Below, piece after piece: positions 10,771 to 22,234 of a stretch of 64,000 nucleotides of DNA. Each line of letters begins with the position of its first letter. The first letter of the stretch is position 1. Made by a program: the position numbers and the translations under genes. The DNA is from Euclidia mi. Its lineage: Eukaryota; Arthropoda; Insecta; Lepidoptera; Erebidae. The stretch spans positions 68,285,688-68,349,687 of the forward strand of contig OX123196.2 in the NCBI GenBank assembly GCA_944739405.2, given 5' to 3'. Below the pieces are notes generated by a model that made no database searches, was not told the DNA's origin, and saw only the letters and a list, made by a program, of their open reading frames with translations.

Positions 10771-11040
10771 TACATACGTACATACATATCGTCACGCCTT
10801 TTATCCCCGAAGGGGTAGGCAGAGGTGTATTTCTACACCCACTTTTCGCCAGATATACTTTAGTCCCACGTAATAAGGGGCGAGCCTATTGCCGTACCGG
10901 GCACATTTCCAGACTCCGTGCTGCTACTGAGAATTTCGTGACAGAAAAACCCAATAACACTGCCCGACCCAGGAATCGAACCCGGGACCTCCCGATCCCA
11001 CGCGCATATTTATGCCGCGAGACCAACGAGGCAGTCGTAT
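10771..11040 (-). mobile_element. tRNA-derived SINE with RTE tail
   Basis: Minus strand: tRNA-like head near 11040-10960 with a B box of the form GGGTTCGATTCC (complement near 10972-10985), a body that includes CAGTAGCAGCACGGAGTCT, then the ATAGGCTCGCC block and the CTCTGCCTACCCCTTCGGGG tail. The 3' end runs into TATGTATGTACG-type repeats. Same family as 13933-14205, 46469-46704 and 55484-55743. Internal A and B boxes would let RNA polymerase III transcribe it; movement would need a LINE. Confidence 0.85.
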
Positions 11041-11190
11041 AGGGTTTGATGTCGAGTTTTCTGTCTCTACGTAAAGATGGTATTTGCATCGTGTTATCCC
11101 TTAGTCGCCTCTTACGACACCCACGGGAAGATAGGGGGTGGTGACACTTGTATTCTATGCCGTCAACCACACGGCAACATAATAAGCACG
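11036..11190 (-). repeat. Dispersed repeat (CTCTTACGACACC type)
   Basis: The better preserved copy of the family also seen at 8925-9080: AGGGTTTGATGTCGAG, a TGTCTCTAC block, CGCCTCTTACGACACCCACG and a closing CAACCACACGGCA. No protein or clear tRNA box. Confidence 0.55.
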
Positions 11191-11194
11191 TATA

Positions 11195-11459
11195 TAATGG
11201 ATGTACAGTCGAACAACTTCCCGCTAGACTACCATAAAGGTGAGAATCGCTCAGCAAGACATTGTCCAGTGGTGGATTGCAAAAGGCTGATGATGATGAT
11301 AGGCAGGTAGGTACAATCAAACAAGTCGGCGGAGGACCAGTTTGAAAAAAATCCCTTGGCTCGCTCATAGAGTCGATGCACTCTAGAAACGGGTTTTGTA
11401 TACGAATGTCAATGTTTGTGGAAAGTAGCACTGGAAGCGACCGTAACCTACATTCATTG
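11195..11459. repeat. Rearranged repeat shared with 35130-35345
   Basis: The part 11305-11450 (AATCAAACAAGTC, GCTCGCTCATAGAGTCGA, AGTAGCACTGGAAGCGAC) matches 35140-35285 in the same direction. The part 11200-11250 (ATGTACAGTCGAACAACTTC) matches 35290-35340 in the opposite direction. So the two halves are arranged differently in the two copies. A short AGGCTGATGATGATGAT run at 11285-11301 looks like a LINE or SINE 3' tail. Confidence 0.6.
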
Positions 11460-11906
11460 AACACGTTTGCCTAGAAAAGCGTCCTTTCAGGTCCTAAAAC
11501 TATGTTTACCCAACAATTTACTCCAAATCCGACGATAATTTATCTTAATGATCCCGGTAAACTCATAGTGATAATAGTCGTTAATTGCGAAGTGGAGGCT
11601 TGATGGAGACACTAGTTATAAAGGAATTAATTAAGAAGCCACGTAAGGCTTTCATCAAAGAAAACCTTTATCTTTTGTATCGTTAATTGAGTGCGAGAGC
11701 GCATGCGCTAACCTGCTCTTGTTTGCGCTCAACTATTATTTTTCGCGTATATCTACAGCATGTGTATAATCCCACTTATTTATAAATGTAAAAATGTATG
11801 AAAAGGTTGTAAAAACAAATATTTTAGTATCATTAATTCTCATAGCTGCTATCACTTATCGTTATAGTTAGTAAGCGTAACTGTAAAGAGCCTATTCTTT
11901 GGTGGA
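11460..11906 (+). repeat. Direct duplicate B (about 445 bp)
   Basis: Partner of 10184-10619, same orientation, about 1.28 kb downstream. Contains about 20 additional bases around 11828-11848 compared with copy A. Confidence 0.85.
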
Positions 11907-12068
11907 TGAAACACGTTCATTATGAGAGGAAGAGGACATAACATGTTACTAAAAAAGTGTTTATTTTTGCGACTCAACACACCCTAGAGTATATTAACAT
12001 ACAATTGTTAACAAAATGATATAAATAATATTGCAAATTTATTTTTGGTCATAGAGGTTTACACATTT

Positions 12069-12102
12069 ATACATAGAAACACCTCTGGGTGTTTCTATGT
12101 AT
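12069..12102. repeat. 15-bp perfect hairpin
   Basis: Arms ATACATAGAAACACC (12069-12083) and its complement (12088-12102) enclose a 4-base loop. Weaker pairing may extend outward (TTTACAC with GTGTAA). Function unknown. Confidence 0.7.
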
Positions 12103-12198
12103 ATCTAAAGTAGTGTAAAGTGTAATCTAAACTAATAATAAAAAATGTTCTATGTAAATGTACCAAAACAAACATCCATGTTCATGCACACAAATTTT

Positions 12199-12272
12199 TG
12201 ACTTGAGCAGGGATCGAACCCGCGACCTTCGCCGTAACAGTCACTTAAACATCCGCTGCGCCAACTGGTTTT
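12199..12272 (-). mobile_element. tRNA-like SINE head remnant
   Basis: The minus strand reads an A-box-like TTGGCGCAGCGGA and a strong B box GGGTTCGATCCC at tRNA-like spacing. Folding into a full tRNA is not convincing and an A-rich or CCA end is absent, so I treat it as a SINE head or tRNA relic, not a working tRNA gene. Confidence 0.5.
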
Positions 12273-12916
12273 ACATCCATACCTAGTTGATGAGCAGGCA
12301 GGTGTGACTTGAAAGCGAGTGTCGCGTGGCTCGATACATCACGTACCTACACAAGCACGAGGTGTCGGGTGGCCTTCGAATGTGGTTACCACGACTTAAG
12401 AGATAGATTGACTTGTTTTGTGATAGGTTTCGTCCGTGGCTTGTCCTGTGGTGTGTCGATAGAGAGAACGGTATTTGTAAATAATCAAAAGAAACGTGTA
12501 AACTTTCATCTGCCCTTTTTCATCTACGGCTTGATTATTGACAATATAATGTAGTCTCTGCTTGAGCCTGGTACTACATGCAAAATTTCATCAAAATAGT
12601 GTATGTAAGTAGATATGTATTTTACTGACTGTTGAGGCGACTAACCTAAATGTACACTATTGCTCTCTTGTTCTCCATGATAGAGCTCAAAAGAGATCAT
12701 AATATTTACCCGATCCAGTTAGTCCTTTCAGGATTGTTCCGTACTTACTTGAAGACATACCAAAATTCGACTTCTTTAAGCTGATGTCTCTTACGTTGTC
12801 ACGTTCTTAACTAAGTGCCAGTACAGATTTATGAGTCGACGATGATGGGTACACCTTGTGAGATTGATGACATCATACCCGGCCACCGCCGTGTCCTCAA
12901 ACATTTAACCGTCATA

Positions 12917-12994
12917 GTCATGTATAGGTGACAAACAAAGTAAATCTAGCATACTACGTATAAGGTACATTTTGGTTTGTCATCTATACATGAC
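12917..12994. repeat. Pre-miRNA-sized hairpin, 20-bp arms
   Basis: Arms 12917-12936 and 12975-12994 pair over 20 positions with one G-U type mismatch; the loop is about 38 bases. The total of 78 bases is in the range of animal miRNA precursors. I see no second copy in this window. Could equally be a small MITE remnant. Confidence 0.6.
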
Positions 12995-13932
12995 AGTGGC
13001 GTTCGTAAGGTTAATAGAGCCTCATGATCGATGGCTACACTGACTTGGCAGTTTTAGCGGAACACTGTTGTATAAGAAAGTTATAAAGATGATGTCATTG
13101 TCTTTGTGACAAATTTTGGTATTCATATTTTATAATTAATGCCGTTGTGATTAAATGTTTGAAATCTTTTAAACTTCTAGGTTTGATTTTACGTAAGATT
13201 AATATTTATATACTTAATGGGTCTCAATTGCGTAATAAAATATGTTGAAAACCAATTAGGTACTAAGTCTCATCTGTGTAGTCTAGAAAACGGACTCAGG
13301 ACACCTAATTGAAATTCTTAAATGCGCGAGGACGATGATGATATAAAAGTTCCTAAAAACTTTCAATTGGCCGCTGTCCATTACAAACGATCACCTTGCC
13401 TGGTCAAAGGATCTTCCGTCAAGTTGCAGGAACACCAAACCCGTCTTTCCTCGACAACATTTTTTTATTTCATCCATGTTTTATATCAAGGCTGCTGTGA
13501 TAGTATTTATTGTAACGTGTAAATACAATTGCATTAAAATAAGTAAGTGGCTATTTACACATAAATTAAAATAATTATTTCTATACTTAAATAACTAATT
13601 AAAAAAAGGCAATACATAAAAAAATAAAAGCAAAATTTTATTTTGCTTAGGTACAATAAAAAATAAATCGTTATTTATGGCGAAGGAATCATTTTATAAA
13701 TCGGCACAACTATCCATATATCTAGGTTTAGTATCAGATTGAGCATAAAGTCAAGACGCGCTAAGTCTGTGCCCGGCGATACATGGAATACATTGATTAC
13801 ACATATTTACATACAGACGTACTTAATGTAATCAATCAGACGATAGTTGGGATTCAGCGCTGCGTTAGATTTCGATTTTAAAAGTATTTAACTGTTAGAA
13901 TTCTGCTAGTTAGTTTTCTGATTGTGGAGTTT
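12995..13932. other. No recognisable feature
   Basis: AT-rich sequence with A-rich runs near 13560-13670. No domain, RNA gene or matched repeat seen. Confidence 0.45.
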
Positions 13933-14205
13933 TATAGCCTCACTCCTATATGCCCGAAGTGGTAGGCAGAGTTGTAATATTAAACCCACATTTCGCCATG
14001 TTATAATTTTAGGTCCCATGTAATAAGGTCGAACATATTGCCGTTACCGGGTACATTGCCAGACTCTGTTCGTGCTGCTACTGAGAATTCTGAAACACTC
14101 AGTAACACTTTTACCCGACCCGGGAATCGAAGCGGGGAGGTCCCTATCAGCAGACAAATACGCTATCCACTGGACCACGCAGTCTTCGCTGGACCACGGA
14201 GGCAT
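13933..14205 (-). mobile_element. tRNA-derived SINE with RTE tail, older copy
   Basis: Same family as 46469-46704, reading on the minus strand: head with TGGTCCAGTGGATAGCGTAT (complement near 14159-14178), an altered B box, a body with CAGTAGCAGCACGAACAGAG, and the tail CTGCCTACCACTTCGGGCAT. The head region is partly repeated (TCTTCGCTGGACCACGGAGG beside another CTGGACCACG), suggesting a small duplication at its 5' end. More diverged than the copies with intact TSDs. Confidence 0.8.
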
Positions 14206-14514
14206 TCAATGTGAAGTATGCGATTAATAGTTAATTTATATCACATGTTATAAAGAGGCAGCGACAGCCTTGTAGACCTTAATATTTGGGCAATATAAAC
14301 TATGTTAGATAATTGCAGACATAATGAACTTTCATTGAAATTATAACGGCTCATTAGACTTTACTAATTAACGGGTGATAATCGATTAACTTAAACTTAC
14401 CTTAGCAAGCGATAAAATTAATATTATGAGTCGTTACGACGGGAGGGTTTTTATCCTTAGGACTAGGTAAGGGCTACTTCGGAAACTTACATTGTACGTG
14501 ACTCGACACGCATT

Positions 14515-14680
14515 TGGGCGGTTTTTTCTATAATCAGTTCTGCCCGATGCCGATGGCATTTTAGAAAATCCCTTCTAAGTACATCCCTACAATCCCCTAT
14601 GATCATATATGCCAAATTTCATTTTTTGTGGCCAATAGTTTCGGGTGTGTGTTATCTGTCAGTCAGTCAATGCACATTAC
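14515..14680 (-). mobile_element. Eroded copy of the 17-kb Helitron-like repeat
   Basis: The minus strand follows the same order as 17057-17262 (CTGACTGACAGA block, GAAACTATTGG, AATTTGGCATATATG, AGGGATTTTCT) but with many changes and without a clear CTAGT end. Confidence 0.6.
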
Positions 14681-14854
14681 GCCCAGACACATAACAAATC
14701 ATACTCATCAGACAAAGATTTCTTCAAAGTAGGAATTAAAACAAACCTTTGGATTAGCAGTCGGGGTTACTAACCTTTAGTCCAGTCAATATGCCCCTTA
14801 CTAAGCTACTAAAAAAGGCGTGAAAATAAACACATAGATTGTGTATAACCTCAG

Positions 14855-15036
14855 TGGCGATTCGTAGCGTTACCATTTTGTTTCCACACACGTACTCCGG
14901 CGAATCGTCCATAAACGCGGTATACGAGCACATTCTGGGGAACAGCCCACTGGAAGTGTCAAACTTTGGCCGTACGATCCGGATAGCGCATTATCTGTGT
15001 GAGCCGCATCCGGACATATTTACGGATGTACAATAA
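14855..15036 (+). CDS. Candidate exon of unknown host gene
   Basis: An open frame (within 14839-15036) with unusually high GC at third codon positions for this region, reading PHTYSGESSINAVYEHILGN and later RTIRIAHYLCEPHPDIFTD. A possible splice acceptor (CCTCAG) lies at 14849-14854 and a possible donor (GATGTACAA) near 15024. I do not recognise the protein. In favour of a real exon: GC-rich codon usage, no match to repeats in the window, sharp borders with AT-rich flanks. Against: short, single, no partner exons visible within the window. It could also be a fragment of an unrecognised transposon protein. Confidence 0.35.
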
Positions 15037-16249
15037 CAATATTCCTAATAGTTACTGTTACGGCTAAAATTGGCCGGAGCATGTCAAAAACAGAGGCTAT
15101 GCTGGATAGTACGCAATATCTTTTTTTTAGGCAGCGTGCTTTCATTACGCGTTTTGTCTGATAACAAGTGGTTATAGTAGTTTGAAAGAAGAGCTGTGTC
15201 ACCGGCGGTACCGCCGTAGAAGAAGCCATGCCTTTATAACAATTAACTAAGAAGTAAATAACGAATATAATTTTTTTCATAATATAATACCTACGACCCC
15301 CACGGAATCAAATGGGTTAGTGAGTCTTTGCATTCTCAATCCATCCGTGGTCGTGAACAAAAAACGTCAAAATAAAAGAATGTAACTTCTGAATCAAGTC
15401 ACATTTGTTAAGAGCTCATACATTGAACATTTGTGAGATAGTAAATAATGTTTCAACGATGACTTCGCTTCAGTCTCAACTCATTATATACATCGTATGT
15501 CAGTATTGTTTGACTGATTGAGTTAAGCTCAGTATTGTTTGACTCTGATTGTGTGGAACTAATTCTGTATTAGATATTTGTGCGGCTGTTTGTGCGAGGC
15601 TGACTGAAAGGTTGATTCAGTGACCGTTAAGGATATTGGAAAGTCATGGATTTATTGGATTATGGGCGAGAGGTTTTGTCATTGTAATAGTAATGTCTTC
15701 TGACAACTTATACTTAGCTATCCGATCCGAAACAAGACCTTTCATCATACAGCATGTAGCAGTCCACAGCTAGATATAGGCCGCTCCTAGTTTGCGTTTC
15801 ATAGCATTGTGAGTCGATATGGGAATTTGGCGTACTATACCACAATTATCAGCTAGTTTTGTACCTGAGTGTATTTTGTATAATAGTTATATGGTTGCGA
15901 TAGTACAATTGCTACATAGTTTGGAAACAGATGATCGTGTTTTTCATAGTACTTTATTTCCATATATGTATATGCCTCATATGCTTAATCTAAAAATGAG
16001 ATTCTGAATGAGATTATGAAGTGGGTACAGTATACTTATACTGTACCCAATTCATAAATCAGCTGCACACATCGATATATCATAATGTCAATGGCTGCAC
16101 ACGATCGGTCGCAGGCACAAGTTATTTAAGGCCTGTTATACAAAGTTTATGCAGACCACAGAGGCTGTAGTCCACTAGTTTAGCTAACGACTTTGTGCAG
16201 TTTGACTGTTAGCTGGATGTGCATAGGTACAGATAGTTCATATTCAAAG
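15037..16249. other. No gene; small repeat piece and hairpin
   Basis: Holds a short piece of the CCCCCACGGAATCAAATGGG-type repeat at about 15287-15355 and the 12-bp hairpin at 16023-16048. Otherwise nothing recognised. Confidence 0.45.
16023..16048. repeat. 12-bp perfect hairpin
   Basis: GGGTACAGTATA (16023-16034) and its exact complement (16037-16048) are separated by 2 bases. Confidence 0.75.
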
Positions 16250-16600
16250 GTAGCTGATAGATTAGTGGAAAGACTAATAGATTGCTATAAAAAGAGGGTA
16301 TTGGGTTCAAATCCATGGCGCGTTCTGATGACTTTTCAAAGTTATCCGCCTTTTAATTGATAATTTAAACAACAATGGAAAGAAAACGTTAACGAGTTTG
16401 CAATTATATTCTCGAAATACATGAGAAGTCAGCCAAACTACACTTGGCTTCTTGGCGTTACAAGGGTAAAGCCATAGTCCACCAAGCTAAGCGGGCCATT
16501 TCACACCATAAGGCGGCTCCTGGTGAGAAAAGGCCCCTGTCCAGCAGTGGGTTTTATATACAGGGCTGAAGATGGTGATGATGTCACACACATCATAGGT
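16250..16600 (+). mobile_element. Old tRNA-derived SINE, GATGATGA-tail family
   Basis: A tRNA-like head with a B-box-like GGGTTCAAATCC (16304-16315), then GATGACTTTTCAAAGTTAT, a decayed middle, ATAGTCCACCAAGCTAAGCG, CCCCTGTCCAGCAGTGGG and GGGCTGAAGATGGTGATGATG. The same order, better preserved, is found on the minus strand at 29160-29472 and 22235-22480, and on the plus strand at 47600-47905 and 57925-58110. Confidence 0.75.
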
Positions 16601-17056
16601 ACACACACGTTCAGAGCAAAAACGACTCACATTTACTTATATGTCACAAAATTACACGAAATTCGTGTTATATTTTTTCGGGATTTAGAGACAGGACCCG
16701 GTCTTGGCATAAACAAACACTATAAAAAGGTACAAACAACGTTCACAAGCGACTCCCAGAGTCGAAACAACAATTAGTGGATCACATTGACACTCTTCGT
16801 AATGTTAAGTGTCGAGGCAATCGATTAAAAGCATACGCTATCCGTCCAGTCTATACACATAACAAGAATAAAGAAAATCCATAATGTACATAGTTCACTG
16901 CCATAACATGAAAGAAGTACCTACCTATTTGTGCTACAGATTAATATGAAAGCTTAAAAATAGATGCATCGGGTGGGAAAACCTCGCGAGAAAGAGAAAC
17001 AAAACTCTATACAACGAATTATCTATCCTCACAAGCTTTCTTGTTTAAAATAGTAA

Positions 17057-17262
17057 TCTTAATATATAAAATCCTTGCGTTACTTACTGACTGACAGACA
17101 CGCTACAGCCGAAACTATTGCGCAGGAAGCTGAAATTTGGCATGTATGTTCCTTGGGGACCGTAGGGGTGCACTAAAGAGGGATTTCCCGAAATTCCCAC
17201 GGGATCGGCCAAAACGGGTAAATTCATAAAAATTGCAGGCGTAGCTGCTGGCGTCCTCTAGT
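17057..17262 (+). mobile_element. Short Helitron-like element (TCTTAATATATAAAA...CTCTAGT)
   Basis: Starts TCTTAATATATAAAATCC at 17057 and ends CTAGT at 17258-17262. Near-identical copies at 20989-21195 and, inverted, 53723-53930; eroded ones at 14515-14680 and 63018-63150. A TC start and CTAGT end fit Helitrons, and no TIR is seen. The base after the end is A, whereas Helitrons usually insert between A and T, so the class call is moderate. No coding capacity. Confidence 0.7.
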
Positions 17263-18284
17263 AAAATATAAAACAATAATCGTACATTATTAGTACATTA
17301 CATCTCTGACTTTTAAGCCGCTATGAAAAATGTCTCAGCTACTCTACTTGCGTAGGTATATGAAAATTATCCACCATTACTGTAATGGGTTCTATGGGGT
17401 AATTTGCCTGGGATTAATGACGTCGTTCGTTCGCAGAAGACCCGAATAATGCATTGTTTGATCTAATGTTAATATTTATTGTTTTATACGAAACGATTCT
17501 GTAGAAAAGTACATTAATCATAACTTGGCTCTTTTGTGATGTGACAAGTTGACACACGAGTAAGCATTTAGTGATAAAGTATTGGTCTAAATAGAAGAGG
17601 TATTTTTTTTTATAGAATTCATTTCATTCATTCTTTCATGGAAAATGTCTATTTATACGGTGTTGACAATCGATAACACCATTTATATAATTCAATCTTT
17701 GAAAATGATGTTTGAAATAGAAATAGTTTTATGATAAGTCAAGTCGATTATATCGATTTAGTAACGTTTAGTTTAGTCTATTGTGAATTTTGACTATGGT
17801 CACACTGAACTGTCAACTTCCACTTGCCTTGAAAAATTAACATATTGTCGTCTCGTAATATCATCGCCTTTTTGAAAGCACATGGTTAAACCAGCTTCGC
17901 GAATTGTATTGTGAAATCTTATAAATTGCCGCTATTTGATTTACCCGGCAAAAGTTGAGTTGAACATTGACATTTGTAAAACTTTAATTGTGAATCCTGT
18001 GAACGAGCATCGTGCCCTCGTGTCAAGACGGAGAGGACATCAAGTTGGAAGGAACAGCTAAGTGGATAAATCATTCAATCTATCGTGGCCACCTTAGTTT
18101 TGTTTGTTTTTCCCTAACTTAGTTCCAGGCCTCACATCATTGAAGATACAGGTAATTGTACATTATAATTTGTCATCGCTGAGAATCGCAGCAATATATG
18201 TCAGACATTTGATTGCTTTAGAACAACTGGGTGAATATAAATTAGCTTCCACTGTGCCTACAAACAATTCCCAGTCCGTCTACT
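17263..18284. other. No recognisable feature
   Basis: AT-rich sequence; no protein domain, RNA gene or matched repeat seen. Confidence 0.45.
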
Positions 18285-18560
18285 TCTGTGTGATCATCAT
18301 AATTTCTGCCTTAAGATATCCACTGGTGAACAAAGGCCTACCCAAGAGTCTCCACATAGTATCATCCGATCTTGGGCCTCCAACAACTTCCAGCGATCCC
18401 AACAAGATTGTCAATTCACCTTGCGTGGAGCCGACGAGTGCTGCGATGTGCGGTGCATGGCCACCACTTTAGAACCTTCGAGGCCCAACAGCTATCGGTT
18501 TTTCGAGCTACGTGCCCTGCCCACTGCCACTTCAATTCCCATTGCCTAAATATTCTGTCT
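18285..18560 (-). pseudogene. RTE-type LINE, C-terminal fragment
   Basis: On the minus strand the frames read WQWAGHVARKTD, then VLKWWP, then a VGIAGS-like patch, with stop codons between; the end is followed by CACCAGTGGATATCTTAAGG and ATTATGATGATCA. The order (GHVAR..., then a basic patch with VLEWRPR, then ...QQW) is that of the C-terminus of RTE/BovB-like reverse transcriptases, with a GATGATGA-like tail. Only about 90 codons remain, with several stops. It is a different RTE lineage from the element at 41685-44345. Confidence 0.65.
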
Positions 18561-18801
18561 GATATTCCGCTAAAATATTTTCGTCAGACCGTTTTAAATC
18601 GAATCATCCATAATAAGAAATTCAGAATAGGCTTTCACCAATTCACCAATGAAAACATTGAATAAAATGAACGCCGTTCAAAATTAATTAACAGCCTAAT
18701 AGTGGAACGAGGCTTCTAAAATAAATCAACACACTTTAGAAATGTTTGCGAAAGGCTGTCTTCAAAACATAACATTTGCAAACCTAATAAGACCTAACTT
18801 T

Positions 18802-19780
18802 TATAGTCCGTGCCACGAGAACATAGACTTTTTGTAAACAAAGAATTTCTACTAAGTTACTTAGCGATAGTTCTGTCAAAAACAAATAATGTCAAATCCA
18901 ATGAGCGCAACGGTTCATAGATACGTGTCATTGGAAACTAATATGTCAATGGATCGGGTTTTTATCGATAGTATGCGCTGTCAACAGGATCTTTTAATGT
19001 TTTGAGGTACTGGCGCCTAGAATGTCAACATTTGGCGTTAGTTCATTGAAATGTTATATTCTTGGGCTTAACATGCATTTACCAGAGAACAAAATTAAAT
19101 TTTTAGTTATCAAGAAGGGGTAAATGTAAAGTTAAATACAAGTTTATAGGGTCGCAACGCTCTACCCGCTGCAGGTATCTCGAAAAAGCGGGTGCAGAAT
19201 AGCAGATGGGAGAAAATTATTCATATCTAAAAAAGAAATTGCGTTTTCAGACTACCGTAACTTTTAATGGATTTTGTTTAAGTTCATTCTGACGATTTCA
19301 TTCACAGACATCGTAAAATCTCTTTGCCTAGAATTTTTTATGCAATGTACTAACTAGTTATCTGTAATATTATTAATTGTTGGTCAATAATTTAATATTT
19401 TAGAATAGGTAGGCTACTTTGAGCAAATGATTTAATGTCTATGATTTTAAAAATCGTGTCAATAATAACGTAACAGGTATGTACTCTATCATTAACATAC
19501 ATGTAACTCTATTTTTCCTTAATTTACAGAATAAATTATGTGTAAAACGACAAAAAAATCGGCAAATTTATGAACATTCGACCATTCAAACACAAAATCA
19601 AATATTTTTATTTCAGTATAATTTAACAATATAAATTTAAAAACATAGTGGCATAATTAGGCATTGAAAAAAAACGACTGTTCAAAAAGTATAAAATCTA
19701 AAACACAACTGTTTGAAAAAATGTTGTGCAGCCCTGAATGTTTGTTTACAAAAAGTCTATCTTCTCGTGGCACCAACTAT
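18802..19780. mobile_element. DNA element with about 40-bp TIRs
   Basis: The left end (18802-18843: TATAGT, TGCCACGAGAA, ATAGACTTTTTGTAAACAAA) is repeated in inverse complement at 19740-19780 with few mismatches. The roughly 980-bp interior is AT-rich and encodes no transposase. I could not define a convincing TSD. Superfamily unassigned. Confidence 0.7.
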
Positions 19781-20297
19781 AGAGTTTTGTTACCAAACTG
19801 AAATTTATAACTAGCGCGGTTAAACTTTATCGTAGACAGACGATGTTTGAGCCTGAAATGTTTGATCAAAACCTTTTATAACGAAATCTGTGCTTCCACA
19901 GATGTTTTACTTGTCTCGGTCTCTTTATATACTCACTAGATTCGGCTTGTGGCTCTGCCCGCGTGTACACACAAGATTATTGCAACAAAAGGACTAAGTG
20001 TTATCCGGATATAAACGTTATATTATTATTAATATAATAATTATGATAGACTTGAAATTTAATTCAGGTGACGTCATGAGGGCCGTGCCTGCAGGCAGCA
20101 TTGCAACTTTTGTACCTAGTACATGCCAGCATACTAGATTTCTAGACTCCAAACGACACAAAATATACATAATGTCTAACTATTGGCGCCGTTGGAGGTT
20201 CTTCGTTGAAGCAGAAGTAACGCTCGTACAACCAACTGTGCTAGGAAGATGATAAAGTAAAGGTATCGACACGTTGCATCGTAAACATATATCATTA

Positions 20298-20797
20298 AAA
20301 AAATTGGGCAAGTGCGAGTCGGACTCGCGCACGAAGGGTTCCATACCATCATCTATAAAAGAAAATCACGTTCGTTGTAAGTATACTTAAATACTAATCT
20401 TTTTAAGTTTCTACCTGTTTATTAAGGTCGAGTAACAAATTGCTTAAAAATTACGTTTGTTGTATGGGAGCCCCCCTTTATTATTTAATTATTTATTTTG
20501 AAAGCTAATATACAACTCCATAATCTGTGAAAATTTAAAGCGTCTAACTGTTACAGTTAGTAATTTTGAGCAAAAAATACGAAAAAAAAACAAGTTTTTT
20601 TGTATGGGACCCTCCTTAATATTTTAATTTTTTTTATTTTTATACATAATTTGTGAAAATTTCAGCTTTTTAGCTATCACGGTTTATGAGATACAGCCTG
20701 GTGACAGACAGACAGACAGACGGACAGACAGACAAACAGCGGAGGCTTAGTAATAGGGTCCCGTTTTTTACCTTTTAGGTACGGAACCCTAAAAAGA
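20298..20797 (+). repeat. Dispersed repeat GTGCGAGTCGGACTCGCGCA...TACGGAACCCTAAAAA
   Basis: Begins AAGTGCGAGTCGGACTCGCG and GAAGGGTTCCATACC, has repeated TTGTATGGGA phrases, a GACA-rich block (20702-20738), and ends TAGGGTCCCGTTTT with TAGGTACGGAACCCTAAAAA. GGGTTCC near the start and GGAACCC at the end are inverse. A truncated 3' end of the same family is at 44700-44803. This is a very widespread lepidopteran repeat; its transposition class is not clear to me. Confidence 0.75.
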
Positions 20798-20988
20798 CTA
20801 TAATAAAAATTAAATATCTGAAGACCCGGTGGCGTAGAGGAGTGTAAATGACTGCCACGCTGAACTTCGCAGGTTCCATTACTACTCAAGTCAAACATTT
20901 GTGTGCGCGAACATATGTAGATGTTTGTCTTTATCTGAGTGTTTCTGTGTATAATATTTATGTATGCATGTACGAAAGCAAAGAAATA

Positions 20989-21195
20989 TCTTAATATATA
21001 AAATCCTTGCGTTACTTACTGACTGACAGACACGCTACAGCCGAAACTATTGGGCCCAGGAAGCTGAAATTTGGCATGTATGTTCCTTGGCGACCGTAGG
21101 GGTGCACTAAGAAGGGATTTTCCGAAATTCCCACGGGAACGGCCAAAACGGGTAAATTAAAAAAAATGCAGGCGTAGCTGCTGGCGTCCTCTAGT
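20989..21195 (+). mobile_element. Short Helitron-like element, second copy
   Basis: Matches 17057-17262 over its whole length with few differences; ends CTAGT at 21191-21195. Confidence 0.7.
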
Positions 21196-22234
21196 ATGTA
21201 ATATTTATCCATTGTGTTTTGTTATATTTACCCATAGTACAAGCTCTGCTTAGTTTGGGACTAAAGGGTGACGAATGTGATAGAATATTATTATGATTAA
21301 AGGTTAAAGATGTATGTGAGCCTAAACTATTTCACCTAGTACGTAGTCATGTAAAGACGTTTCATTCCACGCAAAGGCTTCATCAAGAAGCGTGTGGTAA
21401 CATAAAGCATTCTCAAGGAATTTATGTCAGGAACGCACCCGTACCCAAAGGACCTTAAGAAACCCCGCGATATTATTATCTAAATCATAACTCAAGGCGC
21501 TCCGGTCGCAGTCCACGTCATATTTCAAACTAAAATTACCGGTCTTTACCTCTGAATAGGGCTTCAGGTTAAGGTTCACGTACGTACGGTTGAGGACGTA
21601 TTTTTCTATATAAGAATATTTACAAAATGTACATTCAATAAATACTTCTATACGTACTAATATTTGGGTGCGTGATTATGGATGTTTGTCTTGTTCTGCG
21701 TTTCTTTGTATGATATGTATGTATTATAAAAAGAAAGGATAGGTGCATGTTAATCTATTACTTTTTAGTTTAGATATTTTATGTAGTACAAAATTATTAG
21801 TATTAGTATGATGTTTACGTTTGTAAGGAATAAACTCTATTATTACTGTAGCTATTAAAACAATATGTATTAGAATGCGATACTATCTCTGAGTATCATA
21901 GACTATCTTTTAATCGACATAGGTACCAGCGAGCAGAACTAAGGGTGAAATTCTAGTATAAGTTTGGTTTGTTGGTAAAGTTGTGTTACGATTAGAAGGT
22001 TTTGAATTTAAAATCTAGGATCGAGCAAATTTTGTAGTCAGAAGAATACTTGTTTCAATCGTGACTAGCGTTTGGCCGCATCTTTGCTGTGGTGTCTGTT
22101 ATCCTGACAATAGGGGCCATATGATATTTTGATGTACATGCTATATTGCTTCAATGTTTAAGTTTAGGTTAAGTTTTCATCTAAATCCATTAAGAGTTGT
22201 ATGCGTACAAGAGTAACAAACATTCATTCATCAT
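21196..22234. other. No recognisable feature
   Basis: AT-rich sequence without a domain-bearing frame or matched repeat. Confidence 0.45.

Larger units (their letters stand above)
11907..12916. other. No gene; one hairpin and one tRNA-like remnant
   Basis: AT-rich sequence. Apart from the small hairpin at 12069-12102 and the tRNA-like patch at 12199-12272, listed separately, I see nothing that can be supported. Confidence 0.45.

Noticed and set aside
11077..11464. Frames of up to 192 codons across 10886-11464
   Set aside because: They run through a SINE and two other repeats, so the frame is chance.
20702..20738. GACA microsatellite as a separate feature
   Set aside because: It is an integral part of the dispersed repeat at 20298-20797.
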